From positions 434,001-498,000 of the forward strand of contig CBDFIW010000004.1 in NCBI GenBank assembly GCA_965248255.1: a stretch of DNA of 64,000 bases, written 5' to 3'. Below, in pieces: positions 63,201-64,000 of the stretch. The notes beneath the pieces are model-generated. The model did not search any database. It was not told the origin of the DNA and was given only the letters and a program-made list of their open reading frames with translations. Source of the stretch: JAKZVK01 sp965248255. Lineage in GTDB: Bacteria; Acidobacteriota; Terriglobia; Bryobacterales; UBA6623. Position numbers and translations under genes: made by a program. The stretch's first letter is position 1. Every line of letters starts with the position of its first letter.

Positions 63201-64000
63201 TCCGGACGACGCCGGGCCGCTCAGCGCCGCCATCACCAAGGTCACGGGACCGCGTGGATCGTTCGACATCCGAGGGGCCTACGAGAACCGCAAGCTGCAG
63301 GCACTGCACGTAACGACGCCGCACGGGGATTCCGGGCACGCCGCCGGAGCGCGGCCCGCCGGGATGCTCAAGACCGCCGCGGAACGCTTCACCAAAGACG
63401 CCGCGCGGCTACGGCGGGAGGCGGACACCCTGGAATCAAAAGACCTGCCCGAGACCCAGGAGGCGATCGAAAAACCCTTCGAGCAGGAATCGGAACACGA
63501 GACGAAGAAAGCGCGGCTTGACGAAATCGACGCGGTCTTCCACGAACGCGAGGTCGAAGCTTCGCAGGCACAGCCGCCCGCGCCGGAGTCGGCCAAGGCC
63601 GCGCCCGAGCCTGAATCGCGGCCCGCGCCGGAAGCGATTGCCAGGGAGCGGCCGCTTACCGCCGCCGAGGCCGCACGGTTCGAGAAGCTGCCGGAAATTC
63701 TCGGGACGGTGCTCAAGCGGCTGGCTCCCAACACGGCGTTCGAGGCGGGCAACGCCGTCATCAGCGGCAGCAGGGGGTTCGCTCAGGGCCGCTACCGCCC
63801 CTATAACTCGGTGATCGAAGTGGCGCTCGACCCGGGCTTCGGGACATCGAACCCGCTCAAGGTGCTGCACCACGAAGCGATCCATGCGCTGAAAGCAGAC
63901 GGGCTGTTCAGCGAGCCGGAATGGAACACATTGACGCGGGAGGCCAGGGAGCAGAATTGGATCGGCCGCTATCACATCGAGGAGCGCTACCCCGAACTGT
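60241..64000 (+). CDS. Phage/ICE-type polyvalent SNF2-like helicase with C-terminal HExxH region, both ends cut
   Basis: One frame is open from the junction at about 60240 to the end of the window (at least 1,253 residues). It starts inside a known region (STEETTKAAVFERD, IPESADSAEDALAISLNE, GRVDLDYMARL). Helicase motifs follow: YLGHEVGTGKTAILITAAMK (I), DMVLIDEAHNYKN (II), VMASGTPLSNSVGELF (III), and the C-terminal lobe with STKKGGTGVNVQERVAAIHH, QRNGRGHRQGN (VI). A coiled-coil-like region follows. Near the end SNPLKVLHHEAIHALKADGL holds an H-E-x-x-H motif, as in large polyvalent proteins of phages and ICEs. The upstream methyltransferase part expected in DarB-like proteins is missing. Confidence 0.9.

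Noticed and set aside
1..64000. CRISPR arrays, rRNA genes and riboswitches
   Set aside because: I saw no regularly spaced repeats, no rRNA segments and no conserved riboswitch cores. Only tmRNA and one tRNA are supported.

Overview
The window looks like a genome fragment of an acidobacterium of the Solibacter/Bryobacter type (class Terriglobia, order Bryobacterales). The clues are three or more proteins with the TIGR03437 or TIGR03435 'Solibacter' domains, a DUF1501/PSD1 (DUF1549-DUF1553) pair, TolB-like PD40 proteins, a CehA/McbA-type metallohydrolase, and high GC. Assignment rests on family recognition only. The gene density is low, and the region is crowded with insertion sequences and broken genes, as in expanded, transposon-rich acidobacterial genomes.

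Layout. 1-6.7 kb: a secreted glycosidase-like/TIGR03437/ILEI protein (5' end outside the window), a fatty acyl-CoA reductase-like SDR, and a secreted laminin-B/BACON/TIGR03437 protein. 6.7-7.8 kb: IS630 copy 1. 8.9-13.2 kb: a conserved core with mrfA-mrfB (DNA repair helicase and exonuclease), two palindromic repeats around mrfB, and the tmRNA gene ssrA. 13.3-19.3 kb: decayed genes (integrase beside ssrA, serine hydrolase, TIGR03435 fragment, a GH20-like gene with one in-frame TAG) and one intact methyltransferase. 19.3-21.7 kb: IS630 copy 2 and an IS110 element. 23-41 kb: a mosaic accessory island. It holds a P4-type integrase split by an IS1380 element, an AlpA regulator, a shrunken primase, a D5-like ATPase, duplicated HTH modules, a DUF5049/class II glutamine amidotransferase/gamma-glutamylcyclotransferase operon, a 1,515-residue protein with two zincin motifs, and many truncated genes (DnaQ, S24, IS3 OrfA, HsdM). 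It ends at tRNA-Ser(GGA). 41.4-60.2 kb: chromosomal-looking secreted or metabolic genes (CehA-like, DapA-like, DUF1501, PSD1, di-haem peroxidase, PD40 protein, two-component system) interspersed with IS5 and two more IS630-family elements. 60.24-64 kb: an abrupt switch to a phage/ICE-type polyvalent helicase, open at the window end.

Two themes recur. First, all four IS630-family elements sit 22-53 bp upstream of a minus-strand gene's start codon, with the transposase pointing away. Second, several otherwise good genes are broken by single-base changes, some in homopolymer runs, so part of the apparent decay may be sequencing error and should be checked against reads.
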